Shown here piece after piece: positions 1 through 9,756 of a stretch of DNA of 64,000 bases. Within the stretch, counting starts at the first letter, position 1. Each line of letters begins with the position of its first letter. Origin of the DNA: Lacticaseibacillus yichunensis (lineage in GTDB: Bacteria > Bacillota > Bacilli > Lactobacillales > Lactobacillaceae). The stretch lies in contig NZ_RHOG01000008.1 in assembly GCF_003946405.1 (NCBI RefSeq), positions 27,644 through 91,643 of the forward strand. The letters run 5' to 3'. The notes beneath the pieces were generated by a model that was given only the letters and a program-made list of their open reading frames with translations, made no database searches and was not told the DNA's origin. The position numbers and the translations under genes were made by a program.

Positions 1-365
1 CAGTCGCGGCCCTCAAAGAGGAAGGCGACGTTCAGACCGGGATCAACATCGTGCTGCGCGCCCTTGAAGAACCTGTTCGCCAAATCGCGCAAAACGCTGG
101 CAAGGAAGGCTCCGTCATCGTCGATCGCATGAAGAAGGAAAAGGACGGCTTCGGTTACAATGCCGCCACCGACAGCTGGGAAGATATGGCCGCAGCTGGC
201 ATCATCGACCCGACCAAGGTGACCCGTTCTGCGCTGCAAAACGCGGCCTCTGTTGCCGCCTTGCTACTCACCACGGAAGCGGTCGTTGCCGACAAGCCAG
301 AACCGCAAGACAACGCGGCAGCCGGCGCCGGCAATCCGGCAGCAGGCATGGGCGGCATGATGTAA
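1..365 (+). CDS. groEL: Chaperonin GroEL, C-terminal part (5' end outside window)
   Basis: This is the last 120 residues or so of the ATP-driven folding chaperone GroEL (Hsp60), which forms the double-ring cage closed by GroES in the cytoplasm. The frame is already open at base 3, so the gene is cut by the window edge rather than broken. Visible are the segment [12 protein letters not shown] leading back into the equatorial domain, [32 protein letters not shown], and the flexible Gly/Met-rich tail ending GMGGMM, all characteristic of GroEL. In lactobacilli groEL normally follows groES under HrcA/CIRCE heat control, but that promoter is not in view. A strong terminator follows the stop. Confidence 0.97.
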   Translation, partial: VAALKEEGDVQTGINIVLRALEEPVRQIAQNAGKEGSVIVDRMKKEKDGFGYNAATDSWEDMAAAGIIDPTKVTRSALQNAASVAALLLTTEAVVADKPEPQDNAAAGAGNPAAGMGGMM

Positions 366-382
366 GCCCTCACGCCAACAAT

Positions 383-420
383 AAGGAAGCTGGGACTGCG
401 GTCTCGGCTTTCTTTTTTTT
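383..420 (+). terminator. Rho-independent terminator after groEL
   Basis: The inverted repeat AAGCTGGGAC / GTCTCGGCTT is followed by a run of eight T. It sits 18 bases after the groEL stop. The stem core resembles those of the terminators at 14781, 40777 and 46621. Confidence 0.9.
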
Positions 421-424
421 GGAA

Positions 425-600
425 GTGGGACAAATGTCGTTCTTGGGGCCGACAGGTAAGTGTTCCAAGCGCCAGGTCCGAACTTTGGACCAGGTGATTG
501 GATATGAGCCCGTTAGACGCTTGCGTCTTACAGGCTCAATTGCGTAGCGCCTTAGCTGCTCGGGCCCGGACATTTGGCCCACGACACTGCAGTAACAGCA
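425..600. repeat. Family A structured intergenic repeat, copy A1 (long arm)
   Basis: The outer stem GTGGGACAAATGTC (425-438) pairs with GACATTTGGCCCAC (569-582), with one mismatch. Inside is a GGGCCGA/TCGGGCCC-type stem, then a long variable arm containing a TTCCAAGCGCCAGG segment also found in copy A3. A small conserved hairpin (CACTGC...GCAGTG) follows to about 600. Related copies are at 14655-14755 and, inverted, 33695-33823. I found no ORF with a ribosome binding site in it. Confidence 0.8.
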
Positions 601-640
601 GTGCGGTGTATAGAGCCGAACTTCTCCGCGTCAAGGCCAG

Positions 641-669
641 TTGACACGCGCCCACCCGGCAGGTAGACT
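641..669 (+). promoter_or_regulatory. Near-consensus sigma-A promoter of the GNAT leader
   Basis: TTGACA (641-646) and TAGACT (664-669) are separated by exactly 17 bases. Transcription would start near 676 and run through two terminator-like hairpins before the acetyltransferase gene at 921. No other gene lies downstream first, so this is either the promoter of that gene or of a short RNA. Confidence 0.6.
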
Positions 670-675
670 CGACGT

Positions 676-849
676 TGAATTGTGTCACCAACAGATAGGG
701 GAAATGTTTTTATGAGCAACGCGCGCGGATAAAAATTCACACGATTCAACAAGGCTTGTTTCGTGTCCGGTTTTTTCGTCCCAGCGTTGCGCGGCATTTT
801 CACCATCGCAGCCCTCAACCGCTGCGAAATTCTTGTGGTGACGTTTTTT
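676..849 (+). promoter_or_regulatory. Possible attenuator leader with hexapeptide ORF and two terminator-like hairpins
   Basis: Downstream of the 641-669 promoter is a tiny ORF at 712-732 (MSNARG) preceded by AGGGG at 697-701. Next comes the hairpin ACACGA...TCGTGT (739-766) with an inner AACAA/TTGTT stem, followed by six T at 771-776. A second hairpin follows: the outer pair CACCA/TGGTG (801-805/836-840), inner TCGCAGC/GCTGCGA (806-827), then a T run at 844-849. The order promoter, leader peptide, terminators, antibiotic-type acetyltransferase resembles translation-sensing attenuators of resistance genes. A plain short RNA is the alternative. Function is inference only. Confidence 0.4.
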
Positions 850-920
850 GATTCCCGTGGGTCGTGGTCGCACGCCCGCAGTCGCCGCGCGCGCCTTTCA
901 CTGTAAAGGAGAACATCAAA

Positions 921-1451
921 TTGACAGATTTTACCTTGCGTCGCATCACTGAAGCAGATGAGGCGGCGGTCCGCCTACCCAACCAACCGTTCAAACTGTT
1001 TGGCCATTTTATTGTCACGCGCGATGAAGCCGGCTGGCAGCACCATGAGGTCTTAGACGCCCATGTGCGCGAGCAGACCTTCCCTGAAGAAAATTATCAG
1101 CTGGCCGACATCGACGCAAAGGGGTTTGCCATCGGGGCGTTTGCCGGCGACGAATGCGTGGCCTTGGCGACGTTTGAGAATCGCTGGACCAAATACACGT
1201 ATCTCGCTGATCTGAAGGTCAACGTCCCCCAACGTCGACTGGGTCTTGCCCATCAGCTGATGGATTTTGCTAGGCCGTTTGCCCAAGCGGCAGGGGCGCG
1301 GGGATTTTGCACCGTCGCACAAGGCTCCAATCTGGCCGCCAACCGTTTTTACCTGAATTACGGTTTTCATATTGGTGGCTTTAATACGAATGACTATTTC
1401 CACACGCGCGCTCGCGGAGAAACGGATATCTACTATTATTTAGATTTTTGA
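921..1451 (+). CDS. GNAT-family N-acetyltransferase
   Basis: A 176-residue acetyl-CoA-dependent N-acetyltransferase of the GNAT fold. The N-terminal strand (FTLRRITEADEAAV) and the acetyl-CoA region around YLADLKVNVPQRRLGLAHQL are visible, where Q-R-R-L-G-L-A replaces the usual Q/RxxGxG/A. The C-terminal AQGSNLAANRFYLNYGFHIGG is the closing motif common to streptothricin/aminoglycoside-type and many uncharacterised acetyltransferases. The substrate cannot be read from the sequence. I chose the TTG at 921 because AAAGGAG lies 9 bases upstream; the frame is open further up to a GTG at 864 without a good ribosome site. The long leader (676-849) may regulate it. Confidence 0.85.
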   Translation: MTDFTLRRITEADEAAVRLPNQPFKLFGHFIVTRDEAGWQHHEVLDAHVREQTFPEENYQLADIDAKGFAIGAFAGDECVALATFENRWTKYTYLADLKVNVPQRRLGLAHQLMDFARPFAQAAGARGFCTVAQGSNLAANRFYLNYGFHIGGFNTNDYFHTRARGETDIYYYLDF

Positions 1452-1511
1452 TCTTGCCCGCATTGACGTCTCGGCACGCACCGAGGCGTTTTTAATTGTA
1501 AAAAATTTGTT

Positions 1512-1539
1512 TTAACAAGTATCAAAAGGCGCGTATAAT
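1512..1539 (+). promoter_or_regulatory. Promoter of the SDR gene
   Basis: TATAAT at 1534-1539 with TTAACA at 1512-1517 (16-base spacing), 29 bases ahead of the oxidoreductase start and followed by its AGAAAGGAG ribosome site. Confidence 0.6.
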
Positions 1540-1567
1540 TCAGGCGAATCAGAAAGGAGCGACATGA

Positions 1568-2320
1568 ATGACGGATCAACGACCGCTCATCACCCTGATC
1601 ACCGGGGCGGACAAGGGCTTAGGCTTTGAAACGGCCAAGGGGGTCGGCGCGGCCGGCCACCATGTGTTAGTCGGCGCGCGCCACGCGGAAAAAGGGGCGG
1701 CGGCTGTGGCGACGTTGCGGGATCTAGGCATCACGGCGGATGCGGTTCAGCTGGATGTGACGGATCACGCGCAGATCGTCGCGGCGGCGGACTGGATTCG
1801 CGCCCAGTTCGGCTACCTCAGCGTCCTCATCAACAATGCCGGCATTGCGGTGGATCATCATCAGCCGGCCAGTCAGTTGGCGCTGGATCTCGCGCGGCAG
1901 GACATGGCCGTCAATTATTTTGGCCTAGTAGATGTGACGCAGGTGATGTTGCCGCTTTTGAAGGCGACGCACAGGGCGAAGATCGTCAATGTCACTTCTA
2001 ACATGGGGTCGCTTGGCTTGGCCACGGATCCGACGTCGCAATTCTACCATGTGAATTCGCTAGGCTATCAGGCGTCCAAGGCCGCCGCAAATTTTGCGAC
2101 GATCACGTTTGCCAAGGAACTCGCCTCGACGGGAATCACGGTCAATTCGGTCAATCCGGGTTGGACGGCGACGGGCTTTGGCGGCCGCGATGTGACTCAG
2201 GCGGCGCCGGCGGGGATGCAGGATGTCGCAACTGGCGCGGCGCAGATCATCAAAATGGCGCTGGATGACAGCGGCGCGACCGGGACGTTCACGGAAAACG
2301 CCGGGCCGCTGCCGTGGTGA
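1568..2320 (+). CDS. Short-chain dehydrogenase/reductase (SDR) family oxidoreductase
   Basis: A 250-residue classical SDR, predicted to be an NAD(P)-dependent carbonyl/alcohol oxidoreductase. The cofactor motif TGADKGLGFETA (TGxxxGxG type) is near residue 12, the structural INNAG motif near residue 93, and the catalytic Tyr and Lys are in GYQASKAA near residues 164-168. The C-terminal NPGWTATGFGG resembles that of carbonyl-reductase-like members. The substrate is unknown. It has its own promoter and an AAAGGAG site ahead of ATG 1568. An overlapping ATG at 1564 is out of frame. It stands alone between the acetyltransferase and the DUF1827 gene. Confidence 0.9.
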   Translation: MTDQRPLITLITGADKGLGFETAKGVGAAGHHVLVGARHAEKGAAAVATLRDLGITADAVQLDVTDHAQIVAAADWIRAQFGYLSVLINNAGIAVDHHQPASQLALDLARQDMAVNYFGLVDVTQVMLPLLKATHRAKIVNVTSNMGSLGLATDPTSQFYHVNSLGYQASKAAANFATITFAKELASTGITVNSVNPGWTATGFGGRDVTQAAPAGMQDVATGAAQIIKMALDDSGATGTFTENAGPLPW

Positions 2321-2502
2321 GTGGCCCGGCGCGGGAATAACGGCGAGGGGGCCGGAACTGGAGAAGGTGGCTGGTACCTTGGCTACCGACCGCGCCTCAG
2401 ACTGCGGGCGGCGTCACACAAGGCTGACGCCCGCAAAATACGCTGCAACCATATATTTTGCCCGGCGCGCTATGATAAAATTAAATAAAGGAGCTGATCA
2501 TT

Positions 2503-2865
2503 ATGAAATTGGTTGAAAATCCGATTCGACTCAATGCAAGTCTGCATAAAATGCTGCCGTACACCGTGCGTTACCTTTATGGCAAAAGCGCAGTCAAAAC
2601 TTTTCGGCTCTATACATTAGGGTCTGTTCATGTGCATTACATCGAAGGGTTCAAGTCGATCGATGTGGTGATGACCCATGAGAAGCGAAACATCCGCCAA
2701 GACGAGATCGATTTTGTGATCGGCAAACTGTTTGCCAACACCGAGACCGCGCAGCTGACGGTGAACCACGCGGCCAAGGATGAAATCGAGGGGCAGGTCC
2801 ACCATAAGATCGGGGTCCATGACCTGGTGATCATCAGTCTGCCAGTCGCGCATTCGGCCGCCTGA
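2503..2865 (+). CDS. DUF1827 family protein
   Basis: A 120-residue soluble protein with no signal peptide or membrane segment. The opening MKLVENPIRLNAS and the LPYTVRYLYGKSAVKTFRLY stretch match my recollection of the DUF1827 family of lactic acid bacteria, whose function is unknown. The start at 2503 is fixed by AAAGGAG 9 bases upstream, with a TATGATAAAAT -10-like element just before. It is monocistronic, with a terminator after it. No catalytic motif is visible. Confidence 0.8.
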   Translation: MKLVENPIRLNASLHKMLPYTVRYLYGKSAVKTFRLYTLGSVHVHYIEGFKSIDVVMTHEKRNIRQDEIDFVIGKLFANTETAQLTVNHAAKDEIEGQVHHKIGVHDLVIISLPVAHSAA

Positions 2866-2914
2866 GCACCTCGCGACAAAAGGCGGCACGGATCACTTTC
2901 TGAATACGCACCAA

Positions 2915-2957
2915 AGGGTCAAATGACAGTCGCAAGACCGCCATTTGGCCCGTTTTT
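2915..2957 (+). terminator. Terminator after the DUF1827 gene
   Basis: GGGTCAAATG (2915-2924) pairs with CATTTGGCCC (2942-2951) and is followed by GTTTTT. Confidence 0.75.
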
Positions 2958-3056
2958 GCGAAGAAGTTTGGCTTTTACGACGGGCTGCGCTAGAATATCG
3001 TATGTTTGTTTACGAAATCTTAATCAACTCGCACATCGGGGAACGGAGTGTCATAT

Positions 3057-4886
3057 ATGTTGCATCTCAAACGATTTTTGGTGGGGAAGCCGCTAAAATC
3101 ATCTGAAGAAGGCGGGCAAAAGCTCGGCAAGTTCAAGGCGCTGGCCATGTTGTCATCAGACGCGCTGTCGTCTGTGGCTTACGGCACCGAACAGATCGTC
3201 CTGGTCCTGACCACGCTGTCGGCTGCGGCAATCTGGTATTCACTGCCGATCGCGGCGTTTGTGTTGATCTTGCTGCTGTCGCTCACATTGTCGTACCGCC
3301 AGATCATTCACGCTTATCCAAGCGGCGGTGGGGCGTATGTCGTGGCGAGCCAGAACCTCGGGCAAAATGCGGGGCTGGCGGCAGGCGGGTCGCTGTTGAT
3401 CGACTACATGCTGACCGTGGCCGTTTCAACGTCGGCCGGCGCGGAGGCGATCACCTCAGCGATTCCGGCGCTGTACGGCCACCAGGTGCTGATCTCACTG
3501 GTGATCATCGTGATCTTGACGGCGATGAACCTGCGTGGGATGAGCGAGTCGGCGTCGTTTTTGATGATTCCAGTTTACCTATTCGTGATCACCATCACGG
3601 CGATGATCGTTTGGGGGCTGATTCAGATCGCCACCGGGGCCATTCCGTTCAAGGCAACGGCGGTCGTCGGTTCGGTCGTGCCGGGCATCTCGATGGCCTT
3701 GATCTTCCGCGCGTTTTCCAGTGGGTCCAGTTCTTTGACTGGGGTCGAGGCGATCTCAAATGCGGTGCCATTCTTCAAGAAGCCGCGTTCGCATAATGCC
3801 GCGGCCACGCTGGCCATCATGGCGACGATCTTGGGCTTTTTCTTCGCCGGCATCACATTCTTGAACTACTGGTACGGCATCGTGCCCGAAGCCAAGGTGA
3901 CGGTGCTGTCGCAGGTCGCTAAAGTCACATTTGGCGGCACAGGCATCATGTATTATGTGATTCAGTTTGCCACGGCGCTGATCTTGGCTGTTGCCGCGAA
4001 CACCGGCTTCTCGGCGTTTCCGGTGCTGGCCTTCAACATGGGCAAGGATAAATTCGTGCCGCACATGTTCATGGACCGCGGGGATCGCTTGGGCTATTCC
4101 AACGGGATCATGACGCTGGCTGTCGGGTCAGGGCTTTTGATCGCATTGTTCCAGGGCTCGACCGAACGCCTGATTCCGCTGTATGCGGTCGGCGTGTTCA
4201 TCCCGTTCACGCTGTCGCAAACAGGGATGATTCGCCATTGGTGGCGCGAGCGCGGCAAAGGCTGGATCGGCCGAAGCCTCGCCAACTTTGCCGGGGCGTT
4301 TATTTCCTTTGCGATTCTGGTGATTCTCTTCGTTTATCGCTTGCCAGACATTTGGCCATTTTTCATCATCATGCCATCGCTGGTGTTTGTCTTTTATAAA
4401 ATTCATGATCATTACACCAAAGTCGCGGCTCAGTTGCGACTGCCAGCGGATACCGAGATTCACGAATATGCCGGCTCGACCGTCATTGTGCTGGTCGGCA
4501 ATGTGACGCGGGTGACGCGCGGGGCGCTGAATTATGCGCAGACCATCGGGGATTATGTGATCGCGATGCATGTGTCGATGGATGAGAACCCGAACAAGGA
4601 ACAAGAGACACAGGCGGAATTTAAGCGCGACTTCCCGGATGTCCGTTTCGTCGACGTGCATTCGTCTTACCGCTCCGTCGAGCAACCGGTCATTCGCTTT
4701 GTCGACATTATTTCGAAAAATGCGGCTAAACGCGATTTCACGACCACGGTCTTGATTCCGCAATTCGTGCCGAAGAAGCCTTGGCAAAACATTTTGCATA
4801 ACCAGACGAATGTGCGGTTGCGGGCGGCGTTTGCCAGTCGGGAAAATGTCATCATCGCAACGTATAGTTATCACTTGAAGCAATAA
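3057..4886 (+). CDS. kimA: KimA-type potassium importer (APC superfamily, YdaO)
   Basis: A 609-residue membrane transporter closely resembling Bacillus subtilis KimA (YdaO), a high-affinity proton-coupled K+ importer inhibited by c-di-AMP. Shared landmarks are the N-terminal RFLVGKPLKS, KALAMLSSDALSSVAYGTEQ on the first broken helix, AYPSGGGAYVVASQNLG, and NLRGMSESAS. About 12 hydrophobic helices span residues 30-450, followed by a soluble C-terminal domain of about 150 residues. I start at ATG 3057 with GGAG at 3045-3048; the GTG at 3048 overlaps that site. No c-di-AMP (ydaO-type) riboswitch is visible upstream, so any c-di-AMP control would be on the protein. Confidence 0.92.
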   Translation: MLHLKRFLVGKPLKSSEEGGQKLGKFKALAMLSSDALSSVAYGTEQIVLVLTTLSAAAIWYSLPIAAFVLILLLSLTLSYRQIIHAYPSGGGAYVVASQNLGQNAGLAAGGSLLIDYMLTVAVSTSAGAEAITSAIPALYGHQVLISLVIIVILTAMNLRGMSESASFLMIPVYLFVITITAMIVWGLIQIATGAIPFKATAVVGSVVPGISMALIFRAFSSGSSSLTGVEAISNAVPFFKKPRSHNAAATLAIMATILGFFFAGITFLNYWYGIVPEAKVTVLSQVAKVTFGGTGIMYYVIQFATALILAVAANTGFSAFPVLAFNMGKDKFVPHMFMDRGDRLGYSNGIMTLAVGSGLLIALFQGSTERLIPLYAVGVFIPFTLSQTGMIRHWWRERGKGWIGRSLANFAGAFISFAILVILFVYRLPDIWPFFIIMPSLVFVFYKIHDHYTKVAAQLRLPADTEIHEYAGSTVIVLVGNVTRVTRGALNYAQTIGDYVIAMHVSMDENPNKEQETQAEFKRDFPDVRFVDVHSSYRSVEQPVIRFVDIISKNAAKRDFTTTVLIPQFVPKKPWQNILHNQTNVRLRAAFASRENVIIATYSYHLKQ

Positions 4887-4894
4887 TCTCAGTG

Positions 4895-4923
4895 GCCAGC
4901 CAGAAGTTGTGGCTGGCTTTTTT
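4895..4923 (+). terminator. Terminator after kimA
   Basis: GCCAGCC...GGCTGGC hairpin followed by TTTTTT, ending 37 bases past the kimA stop. Confidence 0.85.
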
Positions 4924-5066
4924 GATTCACGGGTCAATTAGGCCACGAGATGCCGGGCAGGCCTGTGACATCCCCGCCATCCGTTTTTCCCCGAACCTGA
5001 CCGCGCAGGGGGTTGCCATCAATGTTAGAATTGAACCAAAGCAGAATGTGAGGAGCGACGAGGGCG

Positions 5067-7637
5067 ATGCCGCAAAAGACAAGCGAAACGCCGATGATGC
5101 AGCAATATCAGGCGATCAAAGATCAATATCCGGACGCGTTTTTGTTTTATCGCATCGGGGATTTTTATGAATTATTCAATGACGACGCGATCAAGGGCTC
5201 GCAGCTACTGGAGCTGACGCTGACGGCGCGGAATAAAAGTGCGGATGACCCGATTCCGATGTGTGGGGTGCCGCATCACGCGGTGCAAAGTTATATCGAC
5301 GTGCTGATCGACCATGGCTACAAGGTCGCCATTTGCGAGCAGATGGAGGATCCGAAAAAGGCGGTGGGGATGGTCAAGCGCGAAGTGATTCAGCTGGTCA
5401 CCCCAGGCACCACGATGGATGTCAAAGCTGGCGAAGCTAAAAGCAATAACTATCTGGCCGCGGTGGTGCCGGACAAGGGTCAATATGGGTTTGCGTATGC
5501 GGATTTGTCGACCGGCGAGCTGAAAGTGGCGACGCTGACGTCGAAATTCACCTTGCAAAATGAGCTTGGGGCGTTGGGCAGCAAAGAGGTCGTGGTGCCG
5601 GAAGACCTGGCCGAAGACGATGCCAAGTTGCTTGGTGGCGGGCGGCTGCTCTCCAAACAGCCCGCCAGTCAGCCGACTGCCGAGGCCAGCTATGTCAGCC
5701 AGGATCTGGCGGACCCGCTGGCCAAGGCGACGGCGGTCATGTTGATGCAATACCTGCTGGCGACGCAAAAGCGCAGCCTGGCCCACATTCAAAAGGCCGT
5801 TTTCTATCAGCCCGCGAATTATCTGGAAATGGATCAAGATGCCCGCACCAACTTGGACATTTTGAAAAACAGTCGCACGGGTCGCAAAGGCGACACGTTG
5901 CTGGCGATTCTTGATGCGACCAAAACGGCGATGGGCGGCCGGCTGCTCAAGCAGTGGCTCGAACGGCCGCTATTGGACCTCGGCCACATCACGGCCCGCC
6001 AAGATCAGGTGCAGACGCTTCTGGATCACTTTTTTGAGCGCAGCGAGTTGCAAGACCGGCTGACCAAAGTCTATGACCTGGAGCGGCTGGCTGGGCGCGT
6101 CGCATATGGCAACGTCAATGGGCGCGATCTTATTCAGTTGCAAACGAGTCTGGATCAGGTGCCGGCGCTGCAAGATATTTTAGCGAAGCTGGATGATGGG
6201 AGCTTCAAAGACTTGCGGGCGGAATTGGATCCGGTGGCCGATGTGGCGGGGCTCATTCGCCGCGCCGTCGAGCCGGAGCCTCCAATCAGTATCACGGATG
6301 GCGGGGTGATCATGCGCGGCTACAATGCGCAGCTGGATCAATACCGCGACGCGATGCAAAATTCAAAGCAATGGATCGCCGATCTTGAAGCGTCGGAGCG
6401 CGAGGCAACGGGGATCCACAACCTGCGTATTCGTTACAACAAGGTCTTTGGCTATTACATTGAGGTGACCAACAGCAACCTCGCCAAGGTGCCGACTGAC
6501 CGTTACGAGCGCAAACAGACGCTGACAAACGCCGAGCGGTTCATCACGCCGGCGCTCAAGGAAAAAGAGACGTTGATTCTGGAGGCGGAGGAAAAATCCA
6601 CCGCGCTGGAATACGATCTGTTCCAGGAGATCCGCGAACAGGTCAAGCTGCAGATCGGCCGGCTGCAAAAATTGGCGGCGCAATTGGCAAGCCTGGATGT
6701 GCTGCAGAGTTTTGCAGTGGTGGCCGAAGCGGAACATTATGTGCGGCCGGTGATGCATGCCGGCAGCCACACCGTCACGATTCACGGCGGCCGCCATCCG
6801 GTCGTCGAGCATGTGCTTGGCGCCCAACAGTACATCCCCAACGATGTGCTCATGGGCGACGACACGGATATGCTGTTGATCACCGGGCCCAACATGTCTG
6901 GGAAAAGCACGTACATGCGTCAGCTTGCCTTGATCGTGATCATGGCGCAGGCGGGGTCGTTTGTGCCTGCCGATGACGCGCAACTGCCTGTTTTCGACCA
7001 GATCTTCACCCGCATTGGCGCTGCCGATGATCTGGCGGCGGGCCAAAGTACGTTCATGGTCGAAATGATGGAGGCTAATGCCGCACTGGCCCATGCAACA
7101 GCGAGTTCACTGGTGTTGTTCGATGAGATCGGCCGCGGCACCGCCACCTATGATGGGATGGCGCTGGCCCAGGCGATCATCGAGTACCTGCACGACCACG
7201 TCCACGCCAAAACACTGTTTTCCACGCATTATCATGAATTGACGGCGCTGTCCGACAGCCTGCCGAAGTTGCGCAATGTGCATGTCGGGGCCGTCGAGCA
7301 AAACGGCACCTTGGTGTTTTTACACAAAATGCTGCCGGGGCCTGCCGACAAGTCATACGGGATCCATGTGGCGAAGCTGGCAGGGCTGCCGGCGGATCTC
7401 TTGAGCCGGGCGGATACGATCTTGACGCATCTGGAAAGCAGCAGTGTCGACAAGGCCGCGCCGGTGCCGGAAACGAAGGAAGCCGAGGCGCAGCTCAGTT
7501 TATTTGAGCCCGAGCCGGTGCGGCCGAAAAACGATCCGGTGATCAAGAAACTGACCGCCTTTGACCTGTTGGCGGCCACACCGATGGACGCGATGAATTT
7601 AATCTATGACCTGCAAAAGCATTTAAAGAAGAAGTGA
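5067..7637 (+). CDS. mutS: DNA mismatch repair protein MutS
   Basis: An 856-residue MutS, the mismatch sensor of methyl-independent repair. The Phe-X-Glu mismatch wedge is at F33-Y34-E35 (GDFYELF), the ABC-ATPase Walker [10 protein letters not shown] at 607-615, and Walker [10 protein letters not shown] near 686. A C-terminal QLSLF at 809-813 fits the beta-clamp binding consensus. The length is normal for the family. ATG 5067 follows AGGAG at 5050-5054. mutL begins 4 bases after the stop, so the two proteins that form the repair complex are co-transcribed. Confidence 0.98.
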   Translation: MPQKTSETPMMQQYQAIKDQYPDAFLFYRIGDFYELFNDDAIKGSQLLELTLTARNKSADDPIPMCGVPHHAVQSYIDVLIDHGYKVAICEQMEDPKKAVGMVKREVIQLVTPGTTMDVKAGEAKSNNYLAAVVPDKGQYGFAYADLSTGELKVATLTSKFTLQNELGALGSKEVVVPEDLAEDDAKLLGGGRLLSKQPASQPTAEASYVSQDLADPLAKATAVMLMQYLLATQKRSLAHIQKAVFYQPANYLEMDQDARTNLDILKNSRTGRKGDTLLAILDATKTAMGGRLLKQWLERPLLDLGHITARQDQVQTLLDHFFERSELQDRLTKVYDLERLAGRVAYGNVNGRDLIQLQTSLDQVPALQDILAKLDDGSFKDLRAELDPVADVAGLIRRAVEPEPPISITDGGVIMRGYNAQLDQYRDAMQNSKQWIADLEASEREATGIHNLRIRYNKVFGYYIEVTNSNLAKVPTDRYERKQTLTNAERFITPALKEKETLILEAEEKSTALEYDLFQEIREQVKLQIGRLQKLAAQLASLDVLQSFAVVAEAEHYVRPVMHAGSHTVTIHGGRHPVVEHVLGAQQYIPNDVLMGDDTDMLLITGPNMSGKSTYMRQLALIVIMAQAGSFVPADDAQLPVFDQIFTRIGAADDLAAGQSTFMVEMMEANAALAHATASSLVLFDEIGRGTATYDGMALAQAIIEYLHDHVHAKTLFSTHYHELTALSDSLPKLRNVHVGAVEQNGTLVFLHKMLPGPADKSYGIHVAKLAGLPADLLSRADTILTHLESSSVDKAAPVPETKEAEAQLSLFEPEPVRPKNDPVIKKLTAFDLLAATPMDAMNLIYDLQKHLKKK

Positions 7638-7641
7638 TCTT

Positions 7642-9756
7642 ATGGCCAAGATTCATCAATTATCAGCAACGCTCAGCAACCAGATCGCCGCTGGGGAAGT
7701 GATCGAGCGGCCTGCCAGTGTCGTCAAGGAGCTGGCGGAAAATGCGATCGACGCGCAGGCGACGCAGGTGGATATCACCGTCGAAGAGGCGGGATTGAAG
7801 CTGATCGAGATTCTGGATAACGGCATCGGCATCGAGGCAGAAGATGTGCCGACCGCCTTTTTGCGTCACGCGACGTCAAAGATCTTGACGACGCGCGACC
7901 TGTTCAATGTGCACTCGCTCGGCTTTCGCGGCGAGGCCTTAGCGTCGATCGCCGCGGTCGCCGATGTCACGATGACCACGGCGACGGACAATGGCTTGGG
8001 CACCAAGGCGCATTTGCGCGGTGGCAAGCTTTTGACGACGGAAGAGACCGCGAGTCGGCGCGGGACGCAGCTGATCGTGCGGGATCTCTTTTTCAACACG
8101 CCGGCCCGGCTGAAATATGTGAAGTCGCAAAACACGGAGTTGGCGCGCATTGTGGATATCGTCAACCGGCTGGCGATGGGCCATCCAGAAGTCGCGTTCA
8201 CACTGCGCCACAACGGGAAAATGGTCAGCCGCACCGCTGGCCATGGCGACCTGCAGCAGACGCTTGCGGGCATTTACGGTGTTTCGGCGGCAAAGTCGAT
8301 GCTATTTTTCGAAGGGGAAGACCTCGACTTTAAGGTCAGCGGGTATGTGTCGCTGCCTGACACCACGCGCGCCAGCCAGCAGTATATCTCGCTGATGATC
8401 AACGGCCGCTACATCCGCAACTACAAGTTGACGCATGCGGTGATCGACGGCTACGGCTCGAAGCTCATGGTCGGGCGCTATCCGCTGGCGGTGATCGACA
8501 TCGCGATGGATCCGCTGCTGGTAGATGTCAACGTCCATCCGACCAAGGCCGAGGTGCGCCTCAGCAAGGAGGATCAGCTGCGCGCGCTGATCAGTCAGAG
8601 CATTCGCGAGCGCCTGGCCAAGGAAAATCTGATTCCGGATGCCTTGTCCAATCTGCGCGGCCGCACCCCGGTGGACATGGATGCGCTGACCCGCGATCTG
8701 AATGCGGCCTCTGCGGTGCACGAACCAGCCGCGCAGTGGGGCCAGGATGCCGGGGCAGGGCAAGGGGCAGGGCAAACGTCAGGCACAAGCAATGGCGCAT
8801 CTAGCGAGTCGCCAACGGCACCCGCGGCCATGCCAGGGCAGACCGGGCGAACCGGACAGACCGGGCAGACCGGGCAGACCGCGCACCCGGTCCCGGAAAA
8901 CAACGGCGACGTCGAGGTTGAATCAACTGGCCAACCGGTCGATTCGTCATTTGGCCTGGGCATCGACGACCTGCCAAGTGCGCCGATCTTTGATCATCCG
9001 GAGCGCTTGGCCGCCTGGGATGCGGCGCTTGCAACGCGCACGCCAAGCCCGGCGCCGGCTGCGGCTTCGGAGTCTGACGACGACCTGACTGGTGTTTCCG
9101 ACGAGACTGCCCGGGAGGCCGCCCGCGTTGCCGGCGACACCCCGCGTTTTCCGACCCTGACGTATCTCGCCCAGGTCCATGGCACGTACCTGTTGGCCGA
9201 AGATGAAAGCGGGCTGTACATTTTGGATCAGCACGCCGCGCAGGAACGCGTGAACTATGAATTTTACCGCCAGGCGATCGGCGAGGTGGCTGCAGACCAG
9301 CAGGCGCTGTTGGTACCGATCGTGCTGGATTATCCGGCCAGTGATGCGGCGCTCATCCGCGACCATTTCGAGACGCTGGCCGCCGTTGGAATCCACCTCG
9401 AGGATTTTGGCCAAAACACGTTCATCATCCGCCAACACCCCACCTGGTTCAAAGCGGGGCAGGAGGAGGAGACAATCAAGGAGATGATCGACTGGCTGCT
9501 GCGCGACGGCAAACTTAGTGTCGCCGCGTTCCGCGAAAAAACAGCGATCATGATGAGCTGTAAGCGCGCGATCAAAGCCAATCATCATTTGGATCATCAG
9601 CAGGCCCAGGCGCTTTTGACCAGGCTGCCGGATTGCGAAAATCCATTCAACTGCCCGCATGGTCGGCCGGTGCTGGTCCATTTTTCCAACCAAGACTTGG
9701 AAAAAATGTTCAAGCGCATTCAGGACAGTCACGTGTCCGGCGGGGTGGACCAATGA
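7642..9756 (+). CDS. mutL: DNA mismatch repair endonuclease MutL
   Basis: A 704-residue MutL, the ATP-gated matchmaker and nicking endonuclease. The N-terminal GHKL ATPase shows [18 protein letters not shown] and [11 protein letters not shown]. The C-terminal domain has the metal-binding [12 protein letters not shown] at 529-540 and CPHGRP at 671-676, marking it as the endonuclease-active type found in bacteria without MutH. The linker (roughly residues 340-480) is Gly/Gln/Thr/Pro-rich and contains a run of 9-base ACCGGGCAG-like repeats encoding T-G-Q. It is translated right after mutS and overlaps maf by 4 bases. Confidence 0.98.
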   Translation: MAKIHQLSATLSNQIAAGEVIERPASVVKELAENAIDAQATQVDITVEEAGLKLIEILDNGIGIEAEDVPTAFLRHATSKILTTRDLFNVHSLGFRGEALASIAAVADVTMTTATDNGLGTKAHLRGGKLLTTEETASRRGTQLIVRDLFFNTPARLKYVKSQNTELARIVDIVNRLAMGHPEVAFTLRHNGKMVSRTAGHGDLQQTLAGIYGVSAAKSMLFFEGEDLDFKVSGYVSLPDTTRASQQYISLMINGRYIRNYKLTHAVIDGYGSKLMVGRYPLAVIDIAMDPLLVDVNVHPTKAEVRLSKEDQLRALISQSIRERLAKENLIPDALSNLRGRTPVDMDALTRDLNAASAVHEPAAQWGQDAGAGQGAGQTSGTSNGASSESPTAPAAMPGQTGRTGQTGQTGQTAHPVPENNGDVEVESTGQPVDSSFGLGIDDLPSAPIFDHPERLAAWDAALATRTPSPAPAAASESDDDLTGVSDETAREAARVAGDTPRFPTLTYLAQVHGTYLLAEDESGLYILDQHAAQERVNYEFYRQAIGEVAADQQALLVPIVLDYPASDAALIRDHFETLAAVGIHLEDFGQNTFIIRQHPTWFKAGQEEETIKEMIDWLLRDGKLSVAAFREKTAIMMSCKRAIKANHHLDHQQAQALLTRLPDCENPFNCPHGRPVLVHFSNQDLEKMFKRIQDSHVSGGVDQ

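Noticed and set aside
2866..3056. c-di-AMP (ydaO) riboswitch upstream of kimA
   Set aside because: The gap holds only the previous terminator and a promoter; the conserved riboswitch core is not there.
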